This document shows positions 12,701 through 25,599 of a stretch of 64,000 nt of DNA, piece after piece; the first letter of the stretch is position 1; each line of letters begins with the position of its first letter. The notes under the pieces are model-generated. The model had not been told where the DNA came from. It was given only the letters and a program-made list of their open reading frames with translations, and did not search any database. A program made the translations under genes and the position numbers. This DNA comes from Taxillus chinensis (Eukaryota > Streptophyta > Magnoliopsida > Santalales > Loranthaceae): assembly GCA_023512835.1 (NCBI GenBank), contig CM042091.1, forward strand, positions 48,065,284 through 48,129,283, in the 5' to 3' direction.

Positions 12701-15700
12701 TTTCTAACAATTTGTACATACCTCCTAAGAAAAAAGTTACACTGTGTTGTTTACTTCACCCATTATTTATTGGTGTGATAATGCATGCATAATCACAAAT
12801 GACTTTAGTTTTTAATTGCAATGGCTACAGCTGAAGGAATTAAACTCTAAAGGGTATGAAGTCATTTTGGTGACCTCAGGTGCTGTTGGTGTTGGCCTCC
12901 AGCGGCTTAGATACAGGAAGTTGATCAACAGTAGGTTTGTATGCTTCCCTTTTGTTATTTGTTCCACATTTTTTGCTTCCTGATATTGTTTATAGCCTTT
13001 TTTTTAAAAAATAATAATCTAAAACTTCTGTTAATTTGTGTGTGCAATTGAATTCTCTATACTTGGGTTCATTATTATATATATTGACTGCTGTCGGGCT
13101 GAATTGTTGATCATATTATTATTCAAATGATTATGCAAAAAAGAATGAATACATCATTATTTTTGCAGCTTGGCTGATCTCCAAAAGCCTCAGGTTGAAC
13201 TTGATGGAAAGGCTTGTGCAGCTGTTGGACAGAGCAGCCTCATGGCCCTTTATGATGCTTTGTTCAGCCAGGTAAGAACATAATAGCCCAGCTATGCATC
13301 ATGAAGATTTGTTTGAATATGTAGAATACTTATCTTAGGCTTTTTCCCCCCACTATCTGAATTCTAACATCATATTCGATGTGCAGCTGGATGTGTCCTC
13401 TTCTCAAATTATTGTGACAGATACTGATTTTAGGAATCAAGAGTTCAGAATGCAACTATCTGAAACTGTGAAGTCTTTGTTTTCTCTGAACGTTATTCCC
13501 ATCTTCAATGAAAATGACGCTGTTAGTACCAGGAAAACTCCATATGAGGTATGTCAATTTTATGAATCGTTGCCTCCTAGAGTAAATGTATATAATAAGA
13601 TAAAAATCTCATATGTATTGGGAGAAAAATTAAAAATAAGAGGAAATAAAATTGGCACACTAATATTTTATCTAGTTCAGAAAATTTCCTATGAGAAAAA
13701 TATATTGTTTGTTAATTAAGTTTGATTTGATATAAAAGATTTCATTTCATCTTTTATTGTAAGCTTACACTTGCTTGTATCCTTTACCCGACATACTTCA
13801 TGATAACATTTAGGTTTTCCAACATCTGTTAGCAACAAATAATTCAAGTACCTCATGTTTGGTACATGCAGCCGACTGGATCTCCTCAATGTAGGAACTT
13901 AATCATGTGGTTCTTCACTTGTTTATCTTATAACTTCCTCCACTCGAAGTTTCTGACCTGTTTTGTTAGTTTCACTATCTAGGATATCATTAGGCTCAAA
14001 GTAAACAAGTTCATGATCCACTAGACTAGTAGATTCGATTGTATCTTTATCTTTATACAAAACTTTTTCATTAAAAACATCTTTACTTCTAATGTCCCAC
14101 ATAACAGATACCATGGGACATTATAATAACTGTAAACTTAATCAAATTCATCACCACTATAACCAATAAATGTGTATTTAACGGATTTAACATTAAGTTT
14201 ACTTCTAGCATTATCACTGATATGCACATATGAGACAACCAAATACTTTCAAATGTGAAAGTTTAACTTCTTTTTTTCTCTCCAAACTTCTTCTGGTATT
14301 TTAAACTTTAGAGGTGTTGATGGTCTACGATTGATTAGGTATGCTGCTGTGTTGACTGCCTCCCTCCAAAACTCATTGGGCAACCCTGCATGTATGCGCA
14401 TACTTTTGGCTATCTCAGTCAACGTCTTGTTCATCCATTCTACTATGTCATTTTCAATCAATTTTATTTTTACCTTTGTTGGTTTGGAACTGGCAACCTA
14501 TGGATTTGAATTTATCATTCCTTTATGTAGATATAAAGATCTGTATTTTTGGTAGTATTGGGAGATAGTTATTTTATGGGGATACAACTATCTGAACGGT
14601 GATGTAGCCATTGATGTAAGTGTTTTGACACTAGTTGGGTCCAATTCCGCGCCAGGGCCCTAAAAGGCTCATTTGTTGACTTTTCAGAGGTTTATTGGTT
14701 GATTTTTCATTTGAGTGGTCAACTGGATTAGAAAAACATCTGAATAGTGATGTGTTTATTATTTTAAGCGTTATGATAGTGATTGAGCTTAATTTGAAAT
14801 TCATGATCCCAGGAGGTCATTTATGATTTTTGGGTGTTTATTAATTAATAAATATCCAGAAATATAAATAGTTGGAGGAAAAAAGAGAACACAATTACTT
14901 TCGTTCCGGCTGTGCATGGAGATTGAGGAGCTTGGAGCTTGGAGCTTGGAGTCATGGTTTGGCGATTGGTGGCTATCCGATTTGTGATAGTACCTCTAGG
15001 TAAGTGATTTTATCTCTCTGCATGAATCCTAGTGGGATTAGCATGCTTGATTTGGTTAAAAATCATGGTGGGTAATGAATCCTAGAATTTGGAGAAAGCC
15101 TAATTTTGCTCGTTAACCTTGAATTTAGATTGTTATGATAGCCTAATATGGCTAAGATGTATTAGAAACCTGGTTTTGAGGTGGATTGAGGCTCAGAAAT
15201 GTATTTTTGGGGTCTTTGGACTGGATTTCATTGAACAAAATCGAAAGGTCGCTTCAAGCAAGTTGCTCGATGTTTGCTCGAGGCACAAGTGTTGAGCGAG
15301 CCTTGAGTCGAGAGCTTCAGGTAGGGAGCTTCGAGCAAGCTCGAGCTGAGCTTCGAGCAGAGGGTTTGTGTGTTGCTCGAGTTTAGTAGTGTCGAGCGTT
15401 GAGAACAAGGCTCGAGAAATTAGGTAGTTTTGTTCTTGTATAGTATGCCAGTGATCCAAAGAGGTACAATTTTCTAACTTTTTGTCACAGTTTAGCTCCA
15501 GAGTTGGTAGAGGGTTAAGGCCTATATCTTAGGCTGAGTTTGGGGGTTCCTAAGGTTACTCCAAGTGATGGTATTGTGTATTGATATAGGCTTGGCCATG
15601 AAGGCCAAGAGGGTTCCAGTTGGCATGGTAAGGGCCTGGTTAGGCTGTGAAACCCTAGTGGTTGATTTGTATTGCTATGTCGTGCATTATGTTGTATGAT

Positions 15701-18700
15701 TGGGGGACCTTGGGTCTGTGAGCTATGTATTAAGTTGATGTTTGAATTCCAATGGGGAATCCGGTGAGGGGAAAATATGATGTTCTCCGTTGTGGATTGT
15801 GTAAAATATGTTTGGGCTTAAAGGAGTCCATGGCGTTCCAGTTGGCACTATGAGAGCCTAGTGACGTTTTGTGACGAAACTTTCGTGGTTTGTCATGATT
15901 TTTTTAATGCTATGGTTTGTGCCATGAGAGCTAAGGTGTCAGTGGGTAGTGAGAGTGGTTGGCATTGTGAGAGCTTCATAGTATGTTGACTCTTTTGGTT
16001 AACTTGTACATATGTGTACTGTGTGGGACCTTTGGGTCTGTTGTGATATGTTATGCCTGCTTGCATATCTATGTATGATATATGAGGCCATTGAGTCAAT
16101 GTGATATGTTTGATTGTACCTGATGACATATTTAGTAGTTGAGTTTGAGCTGAGTTGCACTCGGTGCGGATGTACTCGTATGTGGGTGTGACAGGTGGCT
16201 AAGGCCCTTGGGATTATGATGTACCATGTTAGGTGAGGTTGTGGCCTGATGAGTTCTTGGTGAGCTGTTGTATTGTTGGGATCCTGCTAAGGATCGCGGA
16301 TAAGCTGTCCTAGTGAAGACTAGCTGCGCTTGATTATTGAGATCTTGTTGAGGATCCTAGACAAGCTATCCTAATGTGGACAGGCTGCGTCCTGAGATTG
16401 ATACAGACTATGTCTTGATATGCTGTGGATCTTGTTTGAGATTATGGTGGATATGCTAAGTTCTTGTATAGATAGGCTATCCTGATGATGTGATCTATCG
16501 GTGATCCTTTGGGATCGTGCATGTTAAGTCATAATGCAGATAAGATGTCCTGGTGTGATTTTGTAATTAATTGATGTTGTCAAGCTCTTGATGGCAGATG
16601 TTAGAGGCTCCTGAGATGTTATGCTGGTGTCAGAACCTGATTGTCTTCGGAAAAGTGTTTCATTATATCGAAAGTTCTCTCAACTTGGTGTGATTGAGCG
16701 GCGTGTTCTGTAATATGCAGCAGTATTGGATTGTAATATCTATCCTCGGGCACCAGGTGAACGAACTGGTATGCTGTTGTGAAAGCTTTGAGCTGAGAAT
16801 ATGTTTCTGATTATGGGCTCCGTCAGGCTAAGTCTTGATGACTTATGCTTGTTTGATTGTGAACTGCACAATACTTGTACACTGAACATGTGTTGCATGA
16901 TAAGGTGTAGAGTTATAGGTCACTTACTAAACTTATGGCTAACTCCTACTATTGTTGTTTGCCCCTCAAGTGTTGTTGAGGCTAATGGAGGCTTTCCTTC
17001 TAGGAGGACATTACCTCATGTTACTCTAAGGTATGGTGTAGTATGTTTGTTTGTATATCTATCTTCTGATATACTATGTTATATGATGATAGTGTGGTGT
17101 TGTACATAATTACTCGTGATGTATGATTGTACAAGATTGTTTGATTGAGATGGCACCCGTGGTTTTGTCTCTTTCAGTATTCATCACTAACCCTTTGACC
17201 CTTCAGATATAGTCAAGGGAAAGTCATGTTACTGGCTCTAGGTTCCTGGAATCGGAGGCATGACACTAGATCTCCATTGTTGAGTGCTTTTATTCTTGTT
17301 TCTGCCTCTGTTTTCCATATTTAATGCTAATTCTGACGTGAGAGGGCTTTCTCCTTTGCTTTTGATCTCCTTCGTCATAATCATGTCTACTACTTCTGAA
17401 AATATTATTTTATTTTTCTAAAAGAAGCAAAAATAAATTGTATATTTGATTTTCAACTTCCTGGCATAGTACTAAGCAAGGCATCGATATTAACTTCATC
17501 GGTGAAAGTAATTTTTGTCGATTTCAATTGATCTTCGGTCTTATTGAATGAATTAGATACTTTTTAAAATTTCCATTTTTTAATATTTTTAAATTAAACA
17601 ACTTGTTAATTAAAAATATCTTGTGGGCTGCAGAAGGCTGCTCGTATATATTCGTGAGAGCTTTTATGAGTTCCACAGTTGTATCCTGGTCTTTGATGTT
17701 GAAGGTCACAAATCTCGTCAAACTAAAACGAACCGCCCCTAAAGCTTTGTGATCTAGCACTTTGCAATCCTCATTTTTTATTTCCACCGGCTTTTTTCTC
17801 ATTGGCAAGTACAAGTTTTTTTGGTACAGATAGTCGTTCATTTGCATTTACTAAAAATGAAAATTTATGCTGTCGAATTTCTCGATCTTGTATGAATCCT
17901 TTTCGGATGTCATGGCTCCTTCTCAAACTTGAACCTATTGTTTTACTGTATGTGTAAATAGTATTATATACGCGAGTGATACGTATATACAAAATCAAAA
18001 TATTCAAGAACAAATTTTGTCTTATGTAATAAATCATACGGTCATAGAGCATATTTAGATTAAGGGAATTCAAACTTGAAACTTTCCTACATGTTGAAAA
18101 ATTAAAAAAATGAAAATAAAATTGACAATAAAAAAATTTACATGATTCGAAAATTTTTTATATTCACAAAGCTACTATAGTATTTTTGCTACGAAATAAA
18201 AATATATTATATTTATAAATACTTGATCCTAATATCCAAATACGCTCGAGAATTTATTAATTTGATAATACTCTCCTCCTTTATGGGGAAATGCCTATCT
18301 TTTTCAGCTCACAACAGGTATGAGAGTTTCAGGTACCCGCAAAACTTATTCAAATTTTAAGTAAGCCTTATTCAAATTTGCTTTCTTCTTGCGCTACCGG
18401 CAAAACTTGACTTTCTGACAATATGAGCCTAAGATTTAACATTTTACTATGAAAGCCATCACACAAGAACCATTCTTGCCCAGCCATTTGTCAGGCTTTT
18501 GTGTACGCTGTCAAGCACCAAGGAGCAGCGGAGCCGCACTTCTGTTCCATCTCCATGAGCCACCACCCCGGATCTCCGTTGCCACCTCGTCACCAAGGAA
18601 AAAAAAACCATCGGGTGGGGTGGGTTATTACCCAAAAAGGAAAAAAAATGTTTAGATAACAAAACACAAAAAAGAAAAAAAATGGTAAAAATATAATAAC

Positions 18701-21700
18701 GAGAAAACAAAATGGATATTGTTGGGGGGTGGGGTGGTTTGCTAGCGTGCTTAGTTCCTTATGGGGCCGGAAATAATTTTGAAACCTGAAAGCTTTTGCT
18801 CTCAAATTCTCTTGAAATGATTGTAAACCTGACTAGAGCATGATTTGCAGGATTCTTCTGGTATATTTTCGGATAATGACAGTCTGGCAGTTTTATTGGC
18901 TCTGGAAGTTAAGGCAGACCTTCTTGTCTTGTTGAGTGATGTTGAAGGCCTCTATAGTGGTCCCCCAAGTGAGCCCCATTCAAAGCTAATTCACACATAC
19001 ATGAAGGGAAAGCACCAATCTGAAATTACATTTGGAGACAAGTCTAGACTGGGCAGAGGGGGTATGACTGCTAAAGTCAAAGCTGCTGTCTATGCAGCTG
19101 CTGCTGGTATCCCTGTTGTCATTACCAGGTTTAATTTTGTTAACATAATCTTATGGTACAATTCTACCAGATGTTTTTATTGATTTCTTATAGTTCCATT
19201 AAGTAATATGTAAATGAAGATATAGAAGTTGATACCTTATGGACATGATGCACATATATGCGTCAGACTGAATCGCATGAAATAGTTCGACAATTGAACT
19301 GGTCTAGCTTTAAAAAAAAAACCCCTGAGAACTACTAGATTTTTAGTCAATATCAAGTTAGTTTATTGTGTAATGAAAGCCTACTTAAATTGAAAAACTT
19401 ACTCGATTCCTCTAAAGTTAAGTCATCAAAAGTAGATTTCCTCTGTTTTTTATTGCACTATATGGGTTATCATAATGGCAAGTTATTGTATGATGTAAGC
19501 AATTAGTTAGGTTTTTTTAATGAATACTTATATTTAAAAAAATTATGGTTTTAAGCTGCTTGTGATCTGAATTTGTTTTCCTCCATTTTGAAGTGGCTAT
19601 GGCACTGACAACATCATAAAAGTACTCCAAGGGGAGCGTGTGGGTACTCTCTTTCATGAAGACGCAGACTCACAGACTGCACCCAAAGAAACTAGTGTGT
19701 ATGAGATGGCAGTTGCCGCACGTGAATGTTCCAGAAGGCTTCAGGCATTTTTAATTTATTCATTAAGCTTTTACCCGTCATGATGGAATTTCTTGCACTT
19801 GTATAATCTTCTGGAGGCATTTCATTTTTTAGGCCTTGTCTCCACAAGATCGAAGGAAAATATTGCTGGACATAGCTGATGCCTTAGAGTCTAATGAAAG
19901 CATGATAATTGCTGAGAATGATGCTGATATTGCTGTTGCACAGGAATGTGGATATGACAAGGCATTAATATCTCGTTTAGCCCTTAAGCCTGGGAAGGCA
20001 AGAATTTGTTTGATACTAAAGTTTTTCTACGATGGAGAATCCATAATTTTAGTTTACTTTCTGTTTGTGTTGAATGTTTATTTTCTACTCTCTCAGTCAA
20101 TTTTTTTTTCCTCAAAGGAAACTGATAGCTTTGAATGTTATTTTAATACAAATTATCTTAAACTTTGAAAGTCCCTACTTCGGACATGACATTGTTGTTA
20201 AGGCTTGCTTTGGATGAGCACGTTTCAGATTCTAATGCGGAGTTTTTACATCACAGATCTCCAGTCTTGCAATATCTGTTCGTGTGCTTGCAGGAATGAA
20301 AGAGCCCATTGGTCAGATTATGAAAAGAATGGAGGTTAGGAAGAAAAACATTTATTGTTTTATTTGAAAATTCAATAGCCTGTGCAGCATTTACGCATCG
20401 CTTGATAGAATATGAAATACTGTTGCTTTGCATCTGCTTTCACCACAAAATTTTCTCTTCTCTCCTTGGATTTTGCCTAATCTTTCATAAAAATTCTACC
20501 CAAGTAGGCTCAATGCAGTTACAGATTCCACAGCTGCATGATAAATGAGCCCAAAGCTGTTCAATCTTCACAGGAACTCATCAGTTCCTGAATCACTAGA
20601 AAATGTTAATAAATACTATATTTGCATCCTTGCAGAATTATATTGAATGCATAAATTGAAGGCTTATGATGAAAATTTTATTGACCTAAAATAAAAGTGA
20701 ACTTCACATCAAATTGTTTTAAGCTTTGCACTTGTGACTCAAATGCATACAATCATAAAATTCTTTTACGTAGTTCTCTCACATATTTTGTTTCCACGGT
20801 TGACATTTTTGTGGCTACTTCCAGATAGCAGATGGACTCATTTTGGAGAAGACATCAATTCCATTGGGTGTGCTTCTGATTGTTTTTGAGTCCCGGCCTG
20901 ATGCACTAGTTCAGGTAGCAGTTATAATTGTCACGAGAATACCTCGTCATGAGGGAGTTAAATACCTTTTATTGATATAAAAATAGTGATTTGAGGCGTT
21001 GACTTGGGTGATTTTGTTGTATTTCATTTATCAGTCATGCTAGACTAAGCTTTCATGTCAGTAGAATTGGGATCACTACTCACTAGCAAGGATTTGAGAA
21101 AGCTAATGGATGTTAGAACAAGCGTTAAATATTGCTGTTTTTGGGATCATGCAACTATCGAGTTATCACTAATCTACTGATTGGGCGTTTGGACCAAATT
21201 CATAGCCAACATATTTATTTGAATTATATTTAAAAGCTGTATTATTTTGGCAGATAACAAGAAACAAATCCCGTATGCATTACCCCAAAACTGACACCTT
21301 TGTAAATGCAATGGTCACATTATGCGCACTGTGATGGTTTTTCATGGTCTTTTGGAAGATGAATGTAATCTTATATCATGGAGACATGAACAAAATTGGT
21401 TTCATACGTAGTTATTGTTTGGCAATACTTCTAGTAATAATTTTTTGGTTGGTTAGCCTTTTGTCTTTTTTCCCATATATGCTGGGAGTTAGGATTGGAA
21501 GAATGACTTCACAGCATTTCTGTGTTGAAATTACTCAAACTTCAACCCATTAGACACGTACAAACACATTGGATTACCACTATTTTACTGATCATTTAAC
21601 CATTTCCCTGTTGCAATTTCTCCCTCAAATTATTTAATAGATAGCTTCATTAGCCATTAGAAGTGGGAATGGTTTGCTGCTGAAAGGGGGGAAAGAGGCA

Positions 21701-23676
21701 AAACGATCAAATGCAGCATTGCACAAGGTTTGATTTAATGGTCAGGGAGATTTTTTTTTTTTTTTTTTGTAATTTGTATTAGATGTATTTCTTATCATAT
21801 TAAATCTCAATTTCTCACTTTTTGACATTATTATATTTTTTTTGCAGGTTATTACTGGGGCAATTCCCAATACTGTTGGTGAAAAACTTATAGGACTCGT
21901 GACTTCAAGAGAGGATATCCCTGATGTGCTCAAGGTGCTGCTCATGGACACTCTGTAATGTCTAAAGTCATCAGGATCAAATTCTGACAAATATTACTAT
22001 GCAACAGCTTGATGATGTTATCGATCTTGTCATACCTAGAGGCAGTAACATATTTTCTCAAATCAAGGAATCAACGAAAATTCCTGTCCTTGGTCATGCT
22101 GGTTAGACTTATTTTCTCGAGTATTTTTAATGTACAAACTAGAACTAGTAGTAACTTTCACGCTTTTTCTGCTCAGATGGTGTTTGTCATGTTTATGTTG
22201 ACAAGTCAGCTAACATGGAGATGGCAAAAAAGATAGTTTTGGATGCAAAGCTAGATTATCCTGCAGCATGTAATGCTATGGTAAATCCACTTTATGTTTA
22301 GTGTGATTGTATTCTGAATTTGCAAAAAAAATCCCATTGAAATACTGCTATTTACAGATCTGAACTAGAACACAATGGGTACAATCTGTTAGGGAGTTAT
22401 TCTTACTGATTATCTGACAATCAAAATTTTGTATGGTTTGTAGGAAACGCTTATTGTCCATGAGGATCTATCAAGTAATGGAGGGCTGAATGAGCTTTTT
22501 GTAGAGCTTCAACGAGTAGGTATGACCCTTTGAGGATTTTGTAGTGTTTGTACTACACCTATTTGAATGGCAGCATGTATAAACAATTGTACAGTATAAA
22601 TGATGAAAATAACTGTTTCACTTTTATATAAATTCCATGCAGAATGCCTTTTCGGCTGAGTTCAATGTTATTGAATCATATTTACATTTCCTTTTGTTCA
22701 TCGTGGTCCATCTCTTATCAACCTCAGTCAAACCGGAAATAAATGATAATTAAAGCCAGCCTTTATCGAGCTGTTAGTTTAATGTGCTCTCTTTGTTTAA
22801 CTTCAAAATAAAATTCATTTCCGTATTTCAATTATTGTTTGGGGATGTACCAGTAAACTTGCTAAAGTTACTATGTATGTGACAGTAAATCATATTATAT
22901 AACAAAGAAGGCTTGTGGATATACATTGTACCCAATAATTAGGTGGATGATGGGTACAAAAAATGATACTTGTGCAAAAAAAAATAATTTGTGCATATAT
23001 TATATTTTTACCTGCTTGTTTGTACTTAACTTATTGGTATTTTTTAAAAAAAACTCATATTTAAAAGTAATAAAATATATATTTAAATAAATTTGTTACT
23101 AAAAATCAAATAAAATATTTAATTTTAATATTTTTTAGTAGTATTCTTATATTTTGTAAAATAGAAAAATAACTTACAAATTGAATTTTATAGATAATAA
23201 GCATATGAAAAAAAAGTTGTTTTTCATTTACCAATGGAAAGCTTTTAAGATTTAAGAATTTATTGATTTTAATAAAGTTGTGATTTTTTAAGAAAACTCC
23301 TTTTGCAATGGACATTAAACTTGAACACTATTCTTCATCATAAAAATTGAAGACATTGAACTTAAGATTATTTATTTATAATGAATGTGCTCATATAATA
23401 CTTCTCATATAAAATAATTATAAACTATAAACATATTTGAATTATTTAATTTAAGCGGTAGGTCAAATATTGTTAAGTGTTGTACTAAATTAAGATTATT
23501 TTTTATCTAGATTATAATTAGATATGTTATTATTATATTAATTAGTCTATAAATTCATTAATTATATCATATAATTATATTAGTATTATTTTCATTGCCA
23601 TATTATTATTTTATAAGGAAAAATATAATAAAAAAGTTCATTAGAAAAACTAACATTTAATTATGTAAGTTTGTAA

Positions 23677-23708
<32 letters not shown>

Positions 23709-24876
23709 ATACTACTCCTTGTGCGGGTAATGAGTATGATGATTTGTATCCATATAGAAACAAGTAAAATATTAAAATGTAAACGTACCCGTTTTACCTA
23801 TATCCATCAAAAACAGGTAACAGATGCTAGTGGATACGTGCTTGTCATGTCTAAATAGATCAACAATTTCACTATCTTTCTTTAGGAGTTACTCTCTATG
23901 GTGGACCAAGAGCAAGTACATTATTGCACATCCCCGAGACTCGTTCCTTCCACCATGAGTACGGTTCAATGGCATGCACGATTGAGATTGTTGATAGTGT
24001 ACATGCTGCCATTGACCATATTAATCAACATGGAAGGTCGACATTCCTCTACTTTACTTTGTCTTGATACAGATTGCAATTCTTACCCATGATGCGTGTA
24101 CTGTGCTTCTCTGATTATTATACAGTGCTCTTGCTGACTGCATTGTTGCTGATGACCCTGAAACTGCTGAGGTTTTTCTAACTCAAGTGGACAGGTCAGC
24201 AACCTTGATGCTTCTCGCATTCAGTTACTCTTAATAGATTAGGATATGCTGACACATTAGTTTATGTGCCACAATGAAATTTTGTTCTTGTTATTTTCTG
24301 GTTTCACTATGAATTAAATAATGATTTCACAATCCCTTCATTGTTGATGCTCACCTTTGACTCTTGCTTTGCTCTGGACCTTTACAGTGCTGCAGTTTTC
24401 CACAACGCAAGTAACAGATTTTGTGATGGGGCACGTTTTGGACTCGGGGCAGAGGTTGGAGTCTCTATAGTGCGATTGTGAATCATGGTTGATGTTTTAG
24501 TTTCCTTAGTATTCAGGTATACCCTGGTTGCACAGGTTGGAATAAGCACAAGCAGGACTTACGCCCGGGGTCCAGTTGGAGTTGAAGGACTTCTCACGAC
24601 CAGATGGTAAGCAAATTCTAAATGACCAACAGATCCTACTATTGAAGACAAAGATGACTTCTTGGGTCGAAATTGCTTAAGCTTATGCAGACGCTACATT
24701 GATTGGCAGCAAAAGCTCATTGTCTTGCGCTACGACACATAAATTTGTTGCAATACTAATCCTACTGGCCTTCTTTGTGGCTGTAAATTTGTAGGGTTCT
24801 AAGAGGGAAAGGGCAAGTGGTGGGTGGTGATAAAGGGGTCTCCTACACCCACAAGTTGAATCCAGTGCAAATTTGA
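7622..24876 (+). CDS. P5CS: Delta-1-pyrroline-5-carboxylate synthase, copy 1 (complete, 20 exons)
   Basis: Bifunctional glutamate 5-kinase / glutamyl-phosphate reductase, the first and rate-limiting step of proline synthesis from glutamate. Exons: 7622-7672, 12437-12508, 12831-12934, 13169-13271, 13387-13548, 18851-19128, 19594-19744, 19833-19997, 20257-20334, 20825-20914, 21641-21727, 21848-21934, 22008-22101, 22177-22280, 22444-22519, 23886-24036, 24126-24194, 24388-24454, 24536-24606, 24795-24876. They join in phase to 713 residues plus TGA; Arabidopsis P5CS1 has 717. The kinase domain (about 10-260) shows [39 protein letters not shown] and GRGGMTAK. The reductase (about 290-710) shows [38 protein letters not shown] and [12 protein letters not shown] with the catalytic Cys near 539. 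The start codon matches copy 2. Introns 7 and 8 use GC donors; introns 1 and 5 are swollen by transposons. Leu64 and Ser171 replace Arg and Trp of copy 2. Confidence 0.95.
7737..7761. repeat. (TC)n microsatellite in P5CS intron 1
   Basis: An uninterrupted TC-type run just inside intron 1 of copy 1, about 65 bp after the exon 1 donor. Copy 2 has only a short related stretch of CTCTCC units at the same place (53,349-53,370), so the run expanded or contracted after duplication. Confidence 0.7.
9090..9878 (-). pseudogene. Captured fragment of a B-type cyclin gene (N-terminal region)
   Basis: Read on the minus strand, several stretches match the N-terminal, pre-cyclin-box region of plant B-type cyclins as I know them. 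They come in the expected order: [20 protein letters not shown] and TQTNRPL (9878 to about 9740), [15 protein letters not shown] (about 9335-9285) and [11 protein letters not shown] (near 9110-9140). They sit in different frames, separated by stops and by a 57-bp GA/CT microsatellite. The cyclin box is absent, so no working cyclin can be made. It lies antisense inside intron 1 of P5CS and within the boundaries of the Mutator-like element, which argues for transduplication. The source gene is not in the window. Confidence 0.65.
9656..9712. repeat. (GA)n microsatellite
   Basis: About 28 uninterrupted GA units inside the captured cyclin fragment. Read in the other direction it creates artificial Ser-Leu repeat frames, which are not genes. 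Confidence 0.95.
10566..10705. repeat. TCGAGC-rich degenerate repeat in P5CS intron 1
   Basis: GCTCGAGC and its variants (GCTCGAAGC, ACTCGAAC, TCTCGAGC) recur about ten times in 140 bp, some forming short palindromes. The motif resembles the patch at about 15,240-15,415 in the solo LTR of intron 5, so this may be a remnant of a related LTR. No ends or target duplication were found. Confidence 0.5.
11005..11230. other. GC-rich island in P5CS intron 1, possibly captured sequence
   Basis: A sharply bounded GC-rich block lies inside AT-rich intron DNA. Frames are open on both strands (10,838-11,128 plus; 11,015-11,224 minus), but neither resembles a protein I know. The composition is like that of the captured block at 8.7-10.2 kb. 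It lies within the roughly 3.8 kb of intron 1 (about 8,230-12,060) that has no counterpart in copy 2. No terminal repeats were seen. Confidence 0.35.
14532..17265 (+). mobile_element. Solo LTR, family shared with 35.8-44.3 kb, sense to P5CS
   Basis: The left end (TATAAAGATCTG..., near 14,532) and right end (...GGAGGCATGACA, 17,265) match, in inverse orientation, the ends of the LTRs at 35,798-44,258, with shared sequence in between. Flanks GTAGA (14,527-14,531) and CTAGA (17,266-17,270) are a 5-bp target duplication with one mismatch. A TATAAATA box lies at 14,863-14,870, about 330 bp in, as in the relatives; on that basis the LTR promoter reads in the same direction as P5CS. There is no internal domain, so this is a solo LTR left by recombination. 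It interrupts the antisense Copia remnant. It is 2,734 bp long, slightly longer than its relatives. Confidence 0.8.
15240..15415. repeat. GCTCGAGC-type patch inside the intron 5 solo LTR
   Basis: Repeated GCTCGA, CTTCGAGCA and TCGAGC units occupy the same relative place in this LTR as the GACTCGTAG/CTACGAC patches in its relatives at about 37.0, 41.0 and 43.0 kb. The flanking LTR sequence aligns; the repeat motif itself differs. Confidence 0.55.
22520..23885. other. P5CS intron 15, AT-rich
   Basis: The intron is 1.37 kb long with GT-AG ends. The middle (about 22,890-23,720) is very AT-rich and includes a TG/TA microsatellite near 23,676-23,708. A block at about 23,720-23,860 contains GGGTA/TACCC-type words seen at the ends of some hAT elements, but I could not define an element. 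Confidence 0.5.
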
Positions 24877-25110
24877 CGTGTGACTCTGGCTTGGTGCGAT
24901 CAAATTGGCTTTATTTAATAATTCTCGGGATATTGTGTTGTGCTACTATTGGGGGAGGTTGCGGAAAACTCCACCCTTTGAGTCAGGATAAAAGTTGCAA
25001 GTGCGGGCTCGTTTGTAGTCCTGTTTGCGTGCATTGTGCTTCTATTCTATTGAGTGAGAAAATTGGAGTTATAAGCTATAAATATAAATAACAGGCTCCT
25101 TTCCTTTGGT
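24877..25110 (+). other. Probable 3' untranslated region of P5CS copy 1
   Basis: The sequence after the TGA carries no frame of note. It contains an A-rich TATAAATATAAATAA stretch near 25,077 that could serve as a plant near-upstream polyadenylation element. The actual cleavage site cannot be read from sequence alone. Confidence 0.4.
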
Positions 25111-25599
25111 TTTTATTAGACCCGAAATTTTTTTTACAATGAGATTGCGGTTAAATCACCCGGACAACATGGGTAAGACAATATTCAGGTTATGGCTTCC
25201 CTCGCACTGTCACTTCACACGGGATTAAGGAATCTCTGGAGCGATTTGCTGACAGTGGGACTGTTTATGCAATGGAGAAGAATAAAGAGCCAAAATTGAA
25301 GTAAGCTGCGACGGACGAGGTTGATGCAATGTATAATTCAAGAAACAAGAAACAGCAGTAAATACGGCGACCAAGTCCCCCCTCGTCCGCGCACAAGTAG
25401 TATCCCACGTCTCCAACAAGTCTGCTCATATCATCCCCCCCGCTTGGATCATCAGCCTTGTCCCGCAAGTGTGAATTGGGGGATGTGATTTTGGCCGATG
25501 GCGTCCTTTCTGCACCACACGCCGGTCTAAGTCGTCGCTGACCATTGACAACTGCAGAGATGGAGTACGGCCGTCGGTCACACCCCAGCTGTTTTTTTA

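Larger units (their letters stand above)
13923..17925 (-). pseudogene. Decayed Copia retrotransposon remnant in P5CS intron 5 (gag and integrase pieces)
   Basis: On the minus strand a Copia gag reads from about 17,915 down to 17,300, with [29 protein letters not shown], a UBN2-type middle and a C-terminus near [15 protein letters not shown]. After the interrupting solo LTR (14,532-17,265) the frame resumes in the integrase C-terminal part at 14,461-14,249 ([37 protein letters not shown]). The post-integrase region follows at about 14,114-13,923 ([13 protein letters not shown]). The zinc knuckle, protease and first half of the integrase are missing, so an internal deletion came with or before the LTR insertion. 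Stops are present. Copy 2 of P5CS lacks this insertion, and its intron 5 is only 383 bp. Confidence 0.8.

Noticed and set aside
13381..13719. 112-codon frame starting at 13,381
   Set aside because: This is P5CS exon 5 read through into intron 5. The true exon ends at 13,548, as shown by copy 2 and by continuity into exon 6.
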